Positions 34,555 to 44,627 of a DNA stretch of 64,000 nt are shown one piece after another. This stretch comes from Bryum argenteum (taxonomy: Eukaryota; Streptophyta; Bryopsida; Bryales; Bryaceae), in NCBI GenBank assembly GCA_037043015.1, contig CM073322.1, forward strand, positions 10,985,601-11,049,600, written 5' to 3'. The notes under the pieces were generated by a model. It did no database searches. It was given only the letters and a program-made list of their open reading frames with translations, and was not told where the DNA came from. The stretch's first letter is position 1. Each line of letters starts with the position of its first letter. Position numbers and translations under genes: made by a program.

Positions 34555-35240
34555 TTTAGGTTTTTTCTTGCATGAAAATTGTCACCTTATGATCCTCGCT
34601 ATCTATGGAGCTTCAAGTCAGATTTGTTGTAGAATCCATCTGTCTTTTGAATTGTGCCATGGCATGTAGAAGTCAGATTTACATTACTTGAGGAAATTGT
34701 AATGACGATACAACTTCAAGCTTGCAGCTGTTTTCATACACCTCAAATTAATATTTAGAGATAGTTTCAGGTCATTCGGAACGTGCTCAATGCTAATGTG
34801 ATTGTTCGTGGGGTGTGTAGCAACCAGGATCTCTTCGTTTCACGAAGAAGGAGAAGAGCAAGATGGAGATGTTCAAGATCACGAGGGAGTGGAAGAAGAA
34901 GAAGCTCTGGAATAAGATGAGGAAGAAGTTGATGAAGATGACGAAAGAAGAAATAACAGAGGAATTCGTTGAGGTTTTTTCTTGAACGAAAAGTGTCACC
35001 TCTCCTTTGAGCCGCAAGGCAAATAGTGTTCTGTTTCACCAGAGATTTGAAATAACGTAGGAACGATAATAATTAAGCTTGCAGCTGTTTGCACACACCT
35101 CAAGTCAACATTTGCGAGATAGTTTCAGGCCATTCGAAATGTACTTCATCATATTGTGATTGTTCGTGAGGTGTGTAGCGACTAGGTTTTGTACATTGTA
35201 CGACGACGGACATTGAAAGGTTGATATGCAAGATTGAGCG
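34555..35240. repeat. Segmental direct duplication with lysine/glutamate-rich tracts
   Basis: Copy A (about 34555-34880) and copy B (about 34970-35240) share a GGTTTTTTCTTG...GTGTCACC block, AGCTTGCAGCTGTTT (34719 and 35076, 357 bp apart), GAGATAGTTTCAGG, and GTGATTGTTCGTG(G/A)GGTGTGTAGC. Each is followed by a GAAGAAGA-rich tract (34845-34970 and 35225-35340) encoding a charged Lys/Glu-rich run. The frames are not conserved between copies, so I treat it as a duplicated relic, perhaps from a charged-protein gene. Confidence 0.75.
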
Positions 35241-36144
35241 GAGGAAGAAGATGAATAGGCAGCGACAGTTGAGGAGGCAGATGAGGAAGAAGATGAGGAT
35301 GAATATCAAAGAAGATCCCGACAATACCGAGTTGTTGAAGATTAGAAAACAAGCAGAAAAAGGACAAACTGGATGCCGTTCTTTCCACTCATCATATTTG
35401 CGTGGTCAGCCTCTCACTACCATCTCTGAATTGGAGCAGTATCACACCTGTTGTTGCACTTATCGATTGTCAATTACGACTCTTCGTGCAGAGAATTAGG
35501 GCAGACCTGGATTTTGGAAACGGTCTTCGGTTTGTTAGTAAGACTTGTATCCTCGATGAGGTACAGACTTCTGAAGCATGTATCTATGCTTGAGCGAGAA
35601 TGCTCCGTAATTCAATGTATTGTGATTCATTATGTAAATACTTATATCCTAGATGAGGTACAGACTTCGGATGAAAGCGAGGGTACTTCGCAATTCGATT
35701 CATCATTATTCATTATGCTGGTTTCTTGTTTTGGTTAATGTGCGCAGGTTAATGGCAACTGGGTGGTGAGATTCACAAAGATGATGTGGACTTACGACAT
35801 GTTTCTCCGATACTGGATCACCCACATCCTGAAGACTGGGCCGATTTGTTCATATTTGTTTCGGCAGAAGACGGCTTTCTGCCTCAGTAACGATGTATGG
35901 TACGTGGAGATGTCATCAAGGAAATGAAAGATGAAATAGAAGCCCCGGCATGGTGTTTTTATTGAATCCGAGCGCTTCTGTTTTATTCCATTTTGTTGTC
36001 CGCCACACCCTTCTTTATTTTCCCATGAAGGCTATCAGTGAGATACAAAACACAAGCTGGACACTATCTTTACAATCTATGTCACCTTGGTTTGAACTTT
36101 CATTAGACATGAAATGGCTTCAGTGCTTCCTACAGAATTACATG
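35241..36144. other. Intergenic, no supported gene
   Basis: ATCCT(C/A)GATGAGGTACAGACTT is repeated at about 35550 and 35648. The right end is the 3' flank of topoisomerase I. Nothing else recognised. Confidence 0.45.
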
Positions 36145-37818
36145 TTAGAACCGGAAGCTGGGCTTGACATCCATGGCCCAGGAAAACTTCGACAACAACG
36201 ACTTGTTGAAAATCTTCTCAATGGGAACTTCATTGCGCTTGCACCAAGCCACTGTAATTCTTGGATCCATGTAGTTGATCTTTGAGGTCCCCAAAGCAAC
36301 AGTCTTGAGATCATCCTTCATGCTCATAGCCAGTCTCATTTTCTGAATCTTCTGTTTCGTAGCAGCAATCTTCTTCTTAACAGCTTCGGACGGATTTTCA
36401 TCCTCAAGTTCCTCCAGGAGATCCTCCAACTCCGTCAGTTTCGCTTGCAACTTCATCATCTGCGCACTATGGCTCTTCGATTCAGAGCGATGATGGTTAC
36501 ACAAAATCGCTACCTCCTTATTAGCACGCTGATACTCCCCTATCATCTCATTGACAGTCTCGCCACTCGTGCTTTGCAACTGATCCTCGAGAGTCACGGA
36601 AGCGTTGTAAGTTCGGAACACCTTTGCAGTGAGACCTGGCATGAATCCTTTCAAGTGCAAGTTCAGCTTCGTGGTATCCAGATTCTCAAACAAATCCTCC
36701 TCTGGATGCTTCCCCTTCTGAAACTTCCTTATAGCTTTGTAAACGCGTTTCTTCACTGGCACGGTGTTGAAGTACCGAACGGAGTCTTTGCCGAGGAAAT
36801 CAAAGCGAAGAGAGCTCGGTGGTACGAGAGTAACGTGCTCGACTTTGAGTGAGCAGCAACCGACAGTATCAGCTTCGTCGTCATCTTTCTCGTTTCCAGC
36901 ACGAAGCGCAAGGCGATCGATCAGATATGTCGCTACAGCGATTTGTTGCGTGGTAATGTCGGTGGATTTCAAGTCTTTCGTGTAAGTGGCGCGGATGTCG
37001 TCGATGTAGTCTTTGAGCTTGCGAGCTTTTTCATACTTTCGGAGATCACTTTGACCCTTCATGCTGCTGCTGGCGGCCAACCACACGTACTTCCAGTCTT
37101 TGCTGATGGGGTCGCTCCAGCACGCCAACCATGAGACTGTATTATCATGTCGAACCTCTCTCCATCCCCGCCCAGGAACTCGTGCGCCTTTGCCGATGTT
37201 GATGATTATATCACGAGGTTGGATTCGAGGTTTGAGCTTGCCCATCTTGGGGTGATCGCCACGACCACGGAAGATTCCCGGAGGCTCCACTCGGAAGTTA
37301 CCGACGCGCTCCTTGACGCCATCGACGATTGCCCACATGTAATGCTCCTCCTCCGCGAGCTTCTGTGCCTTGATCCGCCTCTTCTGCTCTGGCGTGAGAG
37401 TCTTCTTTCGTTCTTTCTCTGCTGTATGCCACTTGTAGTATATGGGTGAGAAATCGCAATGCTTAAGCTTCCGGATTACGTGATTCTTGCCTAGAATGGT
37501 TCGCCAGTCGTGCCAGAAGTTGTGCAGGAACGTGTCTTTGGTTACGTAGTCTGATTCTATCATTGCTGCGTACATGGTTGCGATCTCCTCCTGCTCCCGG
37601 CTTAGCTTCACCGGCTTTCCTTTGTAGAGCATCTTGATTCCGTGGGGGGTGTAGGGAGGTGGCAAGAGTACGCCGTTGTGCTCCAGTGTGCGCCACTTGA
37701 TTCCATCGCCGCCGCCTCCAGGCTTGGATTTCTTCGACTTCGTCTTCTTCTTTGTGATCACCTTCTTCACCTTCAGCTTCTCCATCTTCTTCATCTTTTT
37801 TTTCCTCATCTTCTTCAT
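36145..37818 (-). CDS. TOP1: DNA topoisomerase IB, intronless, short N-terminus
   Basis: One unbroken frame of 557 residues from the first ATG (37818), preceded in frame by a TAA. It relaxes supercoils by nicking one strand through a 3'-phosphotyrosine. All catalytic residues are present: LALRAGNEK (Arg), FLGKDSVRY (Lys), LTAKVFRTYNAS (Arg), AILCNHHR (His) and SKINYMDPRITVAW with the nucleophile Tyr at residue 516. The core starts at KWRTLEHNG around residue 42, after a lysine-rich stretch, and a coiled-coil linker precedes the C-terminus. Plant TOP1 proteins have long charged N-terminal domains and many introns. Both are missing here, so a retrocopy or a gene with unseen 5' exons is likely. 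Dispersed-repeat DNA begins about 40 bp upstream. Confidence 0.93.
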   Translation of the reverse strand: MKKMRKKKMKKMEKLKVKKVITKKKTKSKKSKPGGGGDGIKWRTLEHNGVLLPPPYTPHGIKMLYKGKPVKLSREQEEIATMYAAMIESDYVTKDTFLHNFWHDWRTILGKNHVIRKLKHCDFSPIYYKWHTAEKERKKTLTPEQKRRIKAQKLAEEEHYMWAIVDGVKERVGNFRVEPPGIFRGRGDHPKMGKLKPRIQPRDIIINIGKGARVPGRGWREVRHDNTVSWLACWSDPISKDWKYVWLAASSSMKGQSDLRKYEKARKLKDYIDDIRATYTKDLKSTDITTQQIAVATYLIDRLALRAGNEKDDDEADTVGCCSLKVEHVTLVPPSSLRFDFLGKDSVRYFNTVPVKKRVYKAIRKFQKGKHPEEDLFENLDTTKLNLHLKGFMPGLTAKVFRTYNASVTLEDQLQSTSGETVNEMIGEYQRANKEVAILCNHHRSESKSHSAQMMKLQAKLTELEDLLEELEDENPSEAVKKKIAATKQKIQKMRLAMSMKDDLKTVALGTSKINYMDPRITVAWCKRNEVPIEKIFNKSLLSKFSWAMDVKPSFRF

Positions 37819-37865
37819 GTTTTTTCCAACCCACAAACAGAGGACTAATTACTCCATACCAATTT

Positions 37866-38065
37866 CAAGGGAGGTGTGGATAAAGTGTTTGTTTGACCTG
37901 TCCGTTTATGTCCAAAGGTCGTAAGAAATTTAGAAATGTCTAGTAGATTGAAGCTCTTGCTACCATTTTATTATGTCCAAAGGTCATAAGAAACTAGGAA
38001 ACTCTTTTATATTTTGGTTCTAAGAAGCTCTAGCTATTCTTTTATGTCCAAAGGTTGGAACAAAT
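37866..38065. repeat. Imperfect tandem repeat just upstream of TOP1
   Basis: TTATGTCCAAAGGTC or a variant occurs at 37906, 37971 and 38042 (65- and 71-bp steps). The preceding GTGTGGATAAAGTGTTTGTT TGACC block resembles the (inverted) dispersed repeat at 16860-16900. It lies on the promoter side of the TOP1 frame. Confidence 0.7.
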
Positions 38066-39357
38066 GTAGAGAAACAACTCCAATTGATAATATTTTAGGA
38101 TGTAGCTTATTTTAGTCTTGTGTGTATATTGCACACAAAATCCTTCATCCCACTTTGTGTGTCTATTAGTAAGCTTTTTTCAATTCACCTCAAAAAGTTG
38201 GGTAAGTGTATTAATTAAATCAAAATTGGAACAATAAATTCTTTATACATACTACAACCTACTATAATCTAAGGAAACATGACAAATATAATAATCTATT
38301 TCAATGTTATTAGAGGCACAATTTTAACTGGCACTTTGTATTAGTACGGACAAGTCATTACCGCCCTCATTTTAGTGCCATTTTCTACTAGTGTATATCA
38401 GAAGAGCTTCTTTGTAAAATTATAATAAAATCTTTGCGACAATGGTGTGTGTATGGAGCACATAGGCTCCCTTATTACACAAAAATGGAATCAAAGCATG
38501 CAACATGTGAGCTTAAATGATAGATATATGTGTACGACATTGAACTTCATAGCATGGTGGGAGCATCTCATTATCTATATTGCACTTATAAATCACTACC
38601 AATTGTTATACTTGGGCACATACTTACTTTTAGTATGGAAAATTCCATATTACTGCATTACAAAAACATTGGTTGGCTCTCCAAGCTCCAACAAGGCCAA
38701 ACACCAAGAAAAATTTACAAATACCGCAATAACTCAAAGACCACTTTCACCCCTAGTTTTTTACACTATAGCCTCCAACCGTAGCCAAGATTCTTATACA
38801 ACTTCCAAGACATGAGGAAACGAGCACCAAGCTTTAACCAATCCACAAGCAAAAAACAAAGATGAGAGACTCGAGAAAACCAACATCACTTATATCCCTC
38901 TATTTGTACGCTACGGGGAGTGCTCAAGAGGTACCAATAATTGAGTCTAGGCTTCATCACACCTATAAGTTCACCTTCAATAATTCACAGCAATTTGTAG
39001 CCAAGAGTTCAAAAATGATGAACCCACTTGGACTTACCCTTCCACTTACTTTCTTCATGCACAAAAATTACTTACATTGTCAATACTGAAATGTGAGCCA
39101 TTATTGAGCACTCTCCCTTAAAACCATTGGCTGCAGAAACTAACAAAACTCCCAAGACCTATGAAATCCAACTCCACTTTCACTCCTGATTCTATACACT
39201 ATAACCACCAGCCATAGCCAAGTTACTTGGAAAGCTCCACGACGAAGTGACGACGACGGCGACAACAGTGTCACGCGGGTGGGGCCAGATCGGGAGGCTT
39301 GTGGGTTGTCAAGGTAATGGACTTGTGGCCGAGTAAGATTCGCGGACGGATCACGCG
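38066..39357. other. Intergenic, nothing recognised
   Basis: AT-rich, with short open frames only. The last 130 bp become GC-rich and probably carry the promoter and leader of the next gene. Confidence 0.5.
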
Positions 39358-39744
39358 ATGGAGGCGGGCGATGACGGGGGCATCACGAGCACGAGCAGCA
39401 GTGGGGTTAGCAACGAGGACAAGGAAATGGAGGCGAGCCGGGTGAGCAGCGGAGGAGCTCTCCATCAAGAGCAGCCACCGCCGCGGCGGTGGCACGCGCG
39501 CGTGGCGCAGAAAGTGGAGCGATGGCTGTTCCTGTATAACGTTACCACGGGGCTTTACATGCTCGACTGGTGGGAGCGTTGCATTGTCAATGCCATCTTC
39601 GCCCTCTTCTTCGCCCTCGTGGGGAATTACAGTGTGCCTTACTTGCACCGCGTGGGCGCTGGCTTGCTTGCTTGGGCTTGGTGGGGCAATTCCTCGCCCA
39701 CTGACTCTTCCCTTGCTGCTGCCGACGAAACAGGTTTTGGGTGA
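39358..39744 (+). CDS. ssSPT: Small subunit of serine palmitoyltransferase-like protein
   Basis: A single exon of 128 residues. The core WLFLYNVTTGLYMLDWWERC, about residues 57-76, followed by a hydrophobic helix (VNAIFALFFALVGNYSVPYL) matches the ssSPT family (DUF3317), whose hallmark is YN-x-T-x-LYML-x-WER. These ER membrane peptides bind the LCB1/LCB2 heterodimer and stimulate the first step of sphingolipid synthesis, condensation of serine with palmitoyl-CoA. Plant members are usually near 56 residues, so this one has an extra N-terminal tail of about 55 polar residues and a C-terminal tail of about 30. Internal methionines (for example residue 22) allow a shorter start. KDSR, the next enzyme, lies 19 kb upstream. 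Confidence 0.85.
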   Translation: MEAGDDGGITSTSSSGVSNEDKEMEASRVSSGGALHQEQPPPRRWHARVAQKVERWLFLYNVTTGLYMLDWWERCIVNAIFALFFALVGNYSVPYLHRVGAGLLAWAWWGNSSPTDSSLAAADETGFG

Positions 39745-40787
39745 TCGGTGACAGTGGAATGTTTTTGAATCTGGTCAGGAGAAATCTGTAGGATTTGGGA
39801 GGTAGCACATTTGTAATATTCATGTATATGATACTGCTGTAACCTAATTACATTCTTTCTTTCTGTGAACAATTTTTTTTAGTGAGCAATTTCGAGTTCA
39901 TTGTATGAGGAAGTGCAGATCTCATAAAATGGCTAGTGGTTTTCTGGAGCTAGGGTACTGAGTGTGCTGGAATCGCGTAATTTCGATTCTATTGTATGAG
40001 GTGTGCAGCTTTCGTGGGATGATTAGTGGTTTTCTTTTTAAGCTAGGGTTTTGAGTAGGCTGGAATTGCAGCTGAGTTCTTCGCGTAATGGGGTTCTTGT
40101 TGCAAATTAAGTATGAGTATTCCATACTGCTAAGATGTACCTTGCGATTGACGCCTCTATTTTATAAGCGACTGCAATGGACGTTTTGGAAGACGTTTTG
40201 GACGTTTTGGATTCAAATAGTGCTCAAGTTGGTTTCTGCATTCTTACTTCTCTCTTGCATTCGGATACTCTGTAAGCTCCATGGAACCTTCGATTGCGAA
40301 GTTGCATGTGAAGTTTCCAATTCTCAAATTGTTATAGCCTCCATTTAGCGACATGAGGTCATAATGCAGCACAGAACCCACTGAGGCTTCGGCATTGCTT
40401 AACATTGGTAGCTCTGTATTGCATTTTATCCTTCAGAGAACCAGGGATTTTTACCAAGTTGTCATTGATAATGTCGGTATGTTGGAGTCCCTTTCGACAG
40501 CAAATGTACAGTACCTTTGAATGCAACCTCTCAACCAGGTACAGAGAAAGTGGACATCAATGCATGCCACGACCTGCTTGTGTACAAGAGGTGCGAGTTT
40601 GGTAAGGGTGAAAATAGAGAAAACTTCCATTCGTAACACGCCCAAAAATGGTATGTTGATAAAAATCCAGTTACATGGAATCTATGCTGTTCTTCATGTG
40701 CACATCTATATGAAAACCATAGTGTGGAAAAATAACCCCATAGATAACCACTCCTGCGAAATACTCTTCCATCACTCTTCGCTAACT
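39745..40787. other. Spacer between convergent ssSPT and TIC40
   Basis: It contains the 3' flanks of both genes. A loose duplication occurs at about 39890-40060: AGTGGTTTTCT, AGCTAGGGT(A/T)(C/T)TGAGT and GCTGGAAT each occur twice. No other gene seen. Confidence 0.5.
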
Positions 40788-43700
40788 CTAAAACGGCGAT
40801 CCTGTCATGCCAGGAAATAACTCCGAAATCTTGTTGAACACGTCCATAACCTGCAACGTCGCTTCTTGTCAGTAAAGAAATACGTCGAAGCACATGAGAC
40901 AAACGAATGTGAAGCAGATATCTATTAACACAATCAAACAGGAATTTCAGAAATCTAACCTCTTTGTCGTTCTGGTACTTCGTAATATTCAAAGGATTCG
41001 TCGAGCACTGAAATCATCACAGATTCAACAGCCTCAGTCTTCCGTCCATGAATGACTATATAGATAAGAAATCGAAAGCCCTGCTGTGCGCCATTATCAT
41101 ACCCTACTTCGAGGTGAAAGAATTGATTATCGCACACATTGCGAGTGCGGATTTTACATCTTAGCTATTACAACCAAAATGATGGATGATTTTAGTGTTG
41201 TCAGGTCGGTTGTGAACGCCACTTACATCCATGATGGCGGCCTGGACTTTTGGGTTCTGGAAGGCCACTGCAACTTCTGGATTTGCCATGATCTTCGCGA
41301 CAACCTCTTCGGGAGTCAGCCCGATTTGTTCTGCAACATAAAAAGATACATATGTCTTAATACCGGATAGAAATGTATGTTAGTGATCTGGTTTAGGATA
41401 ATCAAAAAATCTGGTTGATGGGAAAATAATAAGATCGAAGGCTGCCTTCTCTCATATTGACCCCGTAGCTCAATACTACTCAAAGATAGCTTTCCACGTT
41501 CCTTGCTGTCAATCTCTAAGCAGATAATAGATCAAATTAAAGCCAGTCAACCAACGAAAATAATGACTAACAATGAGGACATGAGACTTGTAGGTTTAGA
41601 ATGCAAAACCATACGCATATTCTAACGTACCAAATTGTTGCTTAACCTCGGTACTGTTCAAGTCGAAGTTCTTGAGCATATCCGACATGCGGTTGTCCCA
41701 AGCTCCATCTCCACCCATGCTATTACTGTGTCAAAGCAAGCATCTTATCATATTAATGACTGCACCGTAAAAACAGCGATTGGATATCTTTCCAGTGCGT
41801 GTATGAAAAAAAACCTCAGGTAAAACTTACAGCATATCTTGCAATTGTTGTCGGTACTGAGGATTCTGCATCATCCCTGCAAGCAGACATCCTTGCTAGA
41901 TTAGCCTTCAGTCGTGAAGTTAAAAAAACAGAGAGCCTGCCGTAAAAAGAGTGATGGCGTTTGATTGAAATCTATGAGAATGCGCAGAATGAAGGATCAC
42001 TCACATTTGAATGTAGTTGGGTTCCTCATTTCTTCGGGCAAGTACCTAAACAGGTATCAGACAGAAACATGGCCACCCAGAAAGTCAGAAAAAGGAGCAT
42101 GCTTTCATGACCGAAGGAAAGTTCACATTCCTGGAGGAGTAAAAAGCCTTACGGGTAAACCATCTTCTGGACAGTCGGATCCTCCATCATCTTTTCCAAT
42201 TGCTCCACACTGAAAACTGTCTGGCCCTTCCCCTTTGCGGCATCGGTCCAGGCTGTTAACAACCACCAACCTGTCAGTATGTGCTAGCCAAGAGTCCCCT
42301 CATGAAAGCAAGACGAGTAACTTTCTAGGGTGAACATTCAGCAGAAAACAGGAAGTCAGAAAGAGATGAGAAGCCGAAGTATAACAACCATTGGATGATG
42401 GTCCTGCTCCTGCACCACTGTTGCTTACATCCGCATCTGCGAAGAAAGGCCTAGCATGCTCTGATGCAGACGGAGTTTGATCATTGAACCTTGCCGCGGC
42501 TTGCTGCTCTCTCTGTAATATGTCATCGGCACTGACATCGGTAAAAGCTGTGAATCAAACGAACAAAAGAACAACTTTCAGGAAGCAGCCCCACAACATT
42601 CGCAAGTCAAACTGCCTCCACGACACAAGTAACGAGATAAAACGATGGATGAGAGAGTCGTATCGTACCCTTCATAACAAAGTCCTTTAAGAATGACAGG
42701 AAATTGTGTGAAATGTTACTTTGCTTGACTAATGATATTCATCAATTCCTAGCTTACGCACTTCACTATTGAGAGTTTTGCAGGTTGACAGTTGCTCGTA
42801 GTAAAAGCCCAGAGCTAGTCAAATTCGAAACCATGATGATCTTAACATTACCCTTGAATGAAAGTCGTGTAAATATGACAGGAGCTTATTATGAATGTTA
42901 TTATTGATGACCAGTGTTTATGAAGGTCTTCATCCATTTCTAGCTTAGGCGCTTGATTGTTGAAAGCTCTGCACTTCAGAGGAAAAAGCAAGAGCTGGAC
43001 AACTTTGAATGAAGATCCTCTTCAAGAGGAGAGACTGGTCCAATTGCTTACCAGGCTTTCGGGGCTCAGCAGAAGTGGGAGTGGTGGGTGTCTCGCCTTT
43101 GGCGGAAGAAGGGGGCGGATTGGAAGTCACAGAAGTGGGAGCAACGTCGACAGGGGGTGCAGCTGCTGCGGCACTCACGGGAGAAGGAGAGGCCGCCGAG
43201 GGAGGAGGGGGCATGGGAAACGGGAACTGCGAGCCTGGTGGAGGCATTGGCATTCCAGCAAATGGATTACCAGCACCAGGGGCTCCAAAGGGATTCGCAC
43301 CAGGACCTCCGAATGGACTCGCACCCCCGGCTCCCCCGGTCATCGACTTCAGCATCTGTTGCATGGCATATCTCTGCACAAGTACCGCCAAAAAGCTCAA
43401 AATTTCGCCCCTTCTTCACCATAACGGAGCTCCCAATAGCAGGCTATTAATGCAACCAGCAGCAAACTATTTGAATTTCCACCTACAAGAAAGAAAAGTG
43501 GTGAGGAGAACCAACCAAACAATGACTGGCAGCAAAGTGCTTACCTTGACTTGATTAGCACCCTGCAATCCAACGCACACAGTCTGTCAATATCTTTAAT
43601 GAAACATCACTAACTACTGACAAAATCCGTCCAGGTCTCAGATAGCAGTGTCTTGTTCTGATACTCCCATTGAACTTCACGAGACACTTACGAATGAAAA

Positions 43701-44627
43701 GAGTGCTGAAAGTCCCACTCCCACGCCGATCCATAAGAGCGGCGATCCACTGCAAGAAAACCCAATGTTGGTTGTCCATTCTCCAGCAGCGTGAATAGAT
43801 GATGCATGCTTGAACGTACAGGAAGAAGAGTTATCCTATCTGAGTGCGAGACAAGGAAGAGCAAAGAAAACGCACACGTAGGAAGATTCATGCGCTTGTG
43901 GTTCGGAGACGCTCTCGACATACTCGTCCTTGGTTACGACAACCTCCTCTGGACACCAGAACCATTATCCACATTAACGTAACCCAAGCTTCAAATCATA
44001 ATTATATCGATACTCTCACTTTTGCAACTGCAAGGGATCCCTAAAGACGAAGGCTTCTGATTAACTCTTAAAAATGAGTACAGCACACCTCAGATGACTG
44101 GAGGAATGTACCCCATTCTCATAAGAACCACCAAAACCCTAGAAAAACCCCAACGTCTTCTCCTCAATTGCTCGAGAATTAACAAAAGCGTAAATGAAAG
44201 AATATCTGAATGAACATGCATACAATGTCGAATGCTCATTGCAGCCAATTTGTACTACAGAAGCATCCATAGCTCTGGAGAGGACGGATTCAAAAACCCT
44301 AATCCTCGAATTATAATTAACGACAATGTGTGGTACAATTTGCATAGTTATTAACGACAGGGAGCAAAACCCACAAAGAACCTAAGTGGCTGGATAGTGC
44401 GAGATCACTGACTGACCTTGAGCAGCGGGTCTTCGAGCAGCCACAACGATGACACTCCCCGACCTGGAAACCCTCCGCCCTTGAAGCCTGCCACTCTCGA
44501 GGTCCACGCCTCGCATGAACCTCTGCGCTGCGACTCGGAACGATCCCTGCTGGTTATGAGCGGTCCCAGTTCGCGGAAGGCCTGCGGTTACTCCGCTCAC
44601 TTGCAACAACCGCGACTCCATGGCCAT
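40788..44627 (-). CDS. TIC40: TIC40, chloroplast inner-envelope import co-chaperone
   Basis: Thirteen exons with closing phases: 44627-44417, 43948-43876, 43749-43692, 43562-43545, 43373-43052, 42547-42389, 42252-42153, 42045-42005, 41876-41831, 41725-41631, 41330-41227, 41007-40960, 40850-40788; 445 residues, as in Arabidopsis (about 447). TIC40 binds Tic110 and stimulates stromal Hsp93 during protein import. Residues 1-70 form an Arg/Ser-rich transit peptide. GSPLLWIGVGVGLSALFSF (about 96-114) is the membrane anchor. KRYAMQQMLKSM precedes a Pro/Gly/Ala-rich region. The C-terminus is Sti1/Hop-like: EQLEKMMEDPTVQKMVYPYL, MQNPQYRQQLQDML, WDNRMSDMLKNFDLNS, IGLTPEEVVAKIM, NPLNITKYQNDKEVMDVFNK, ending LFPGMTGSPF. 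Exon 4 is only 18 nt. Confidence 0.96.

Noticed and set aside
43009..43554. 181-codon Gly/Ala-rich plus-strand ORF
   Set aside because: Antisense of the proline-rich exon of TIC40.
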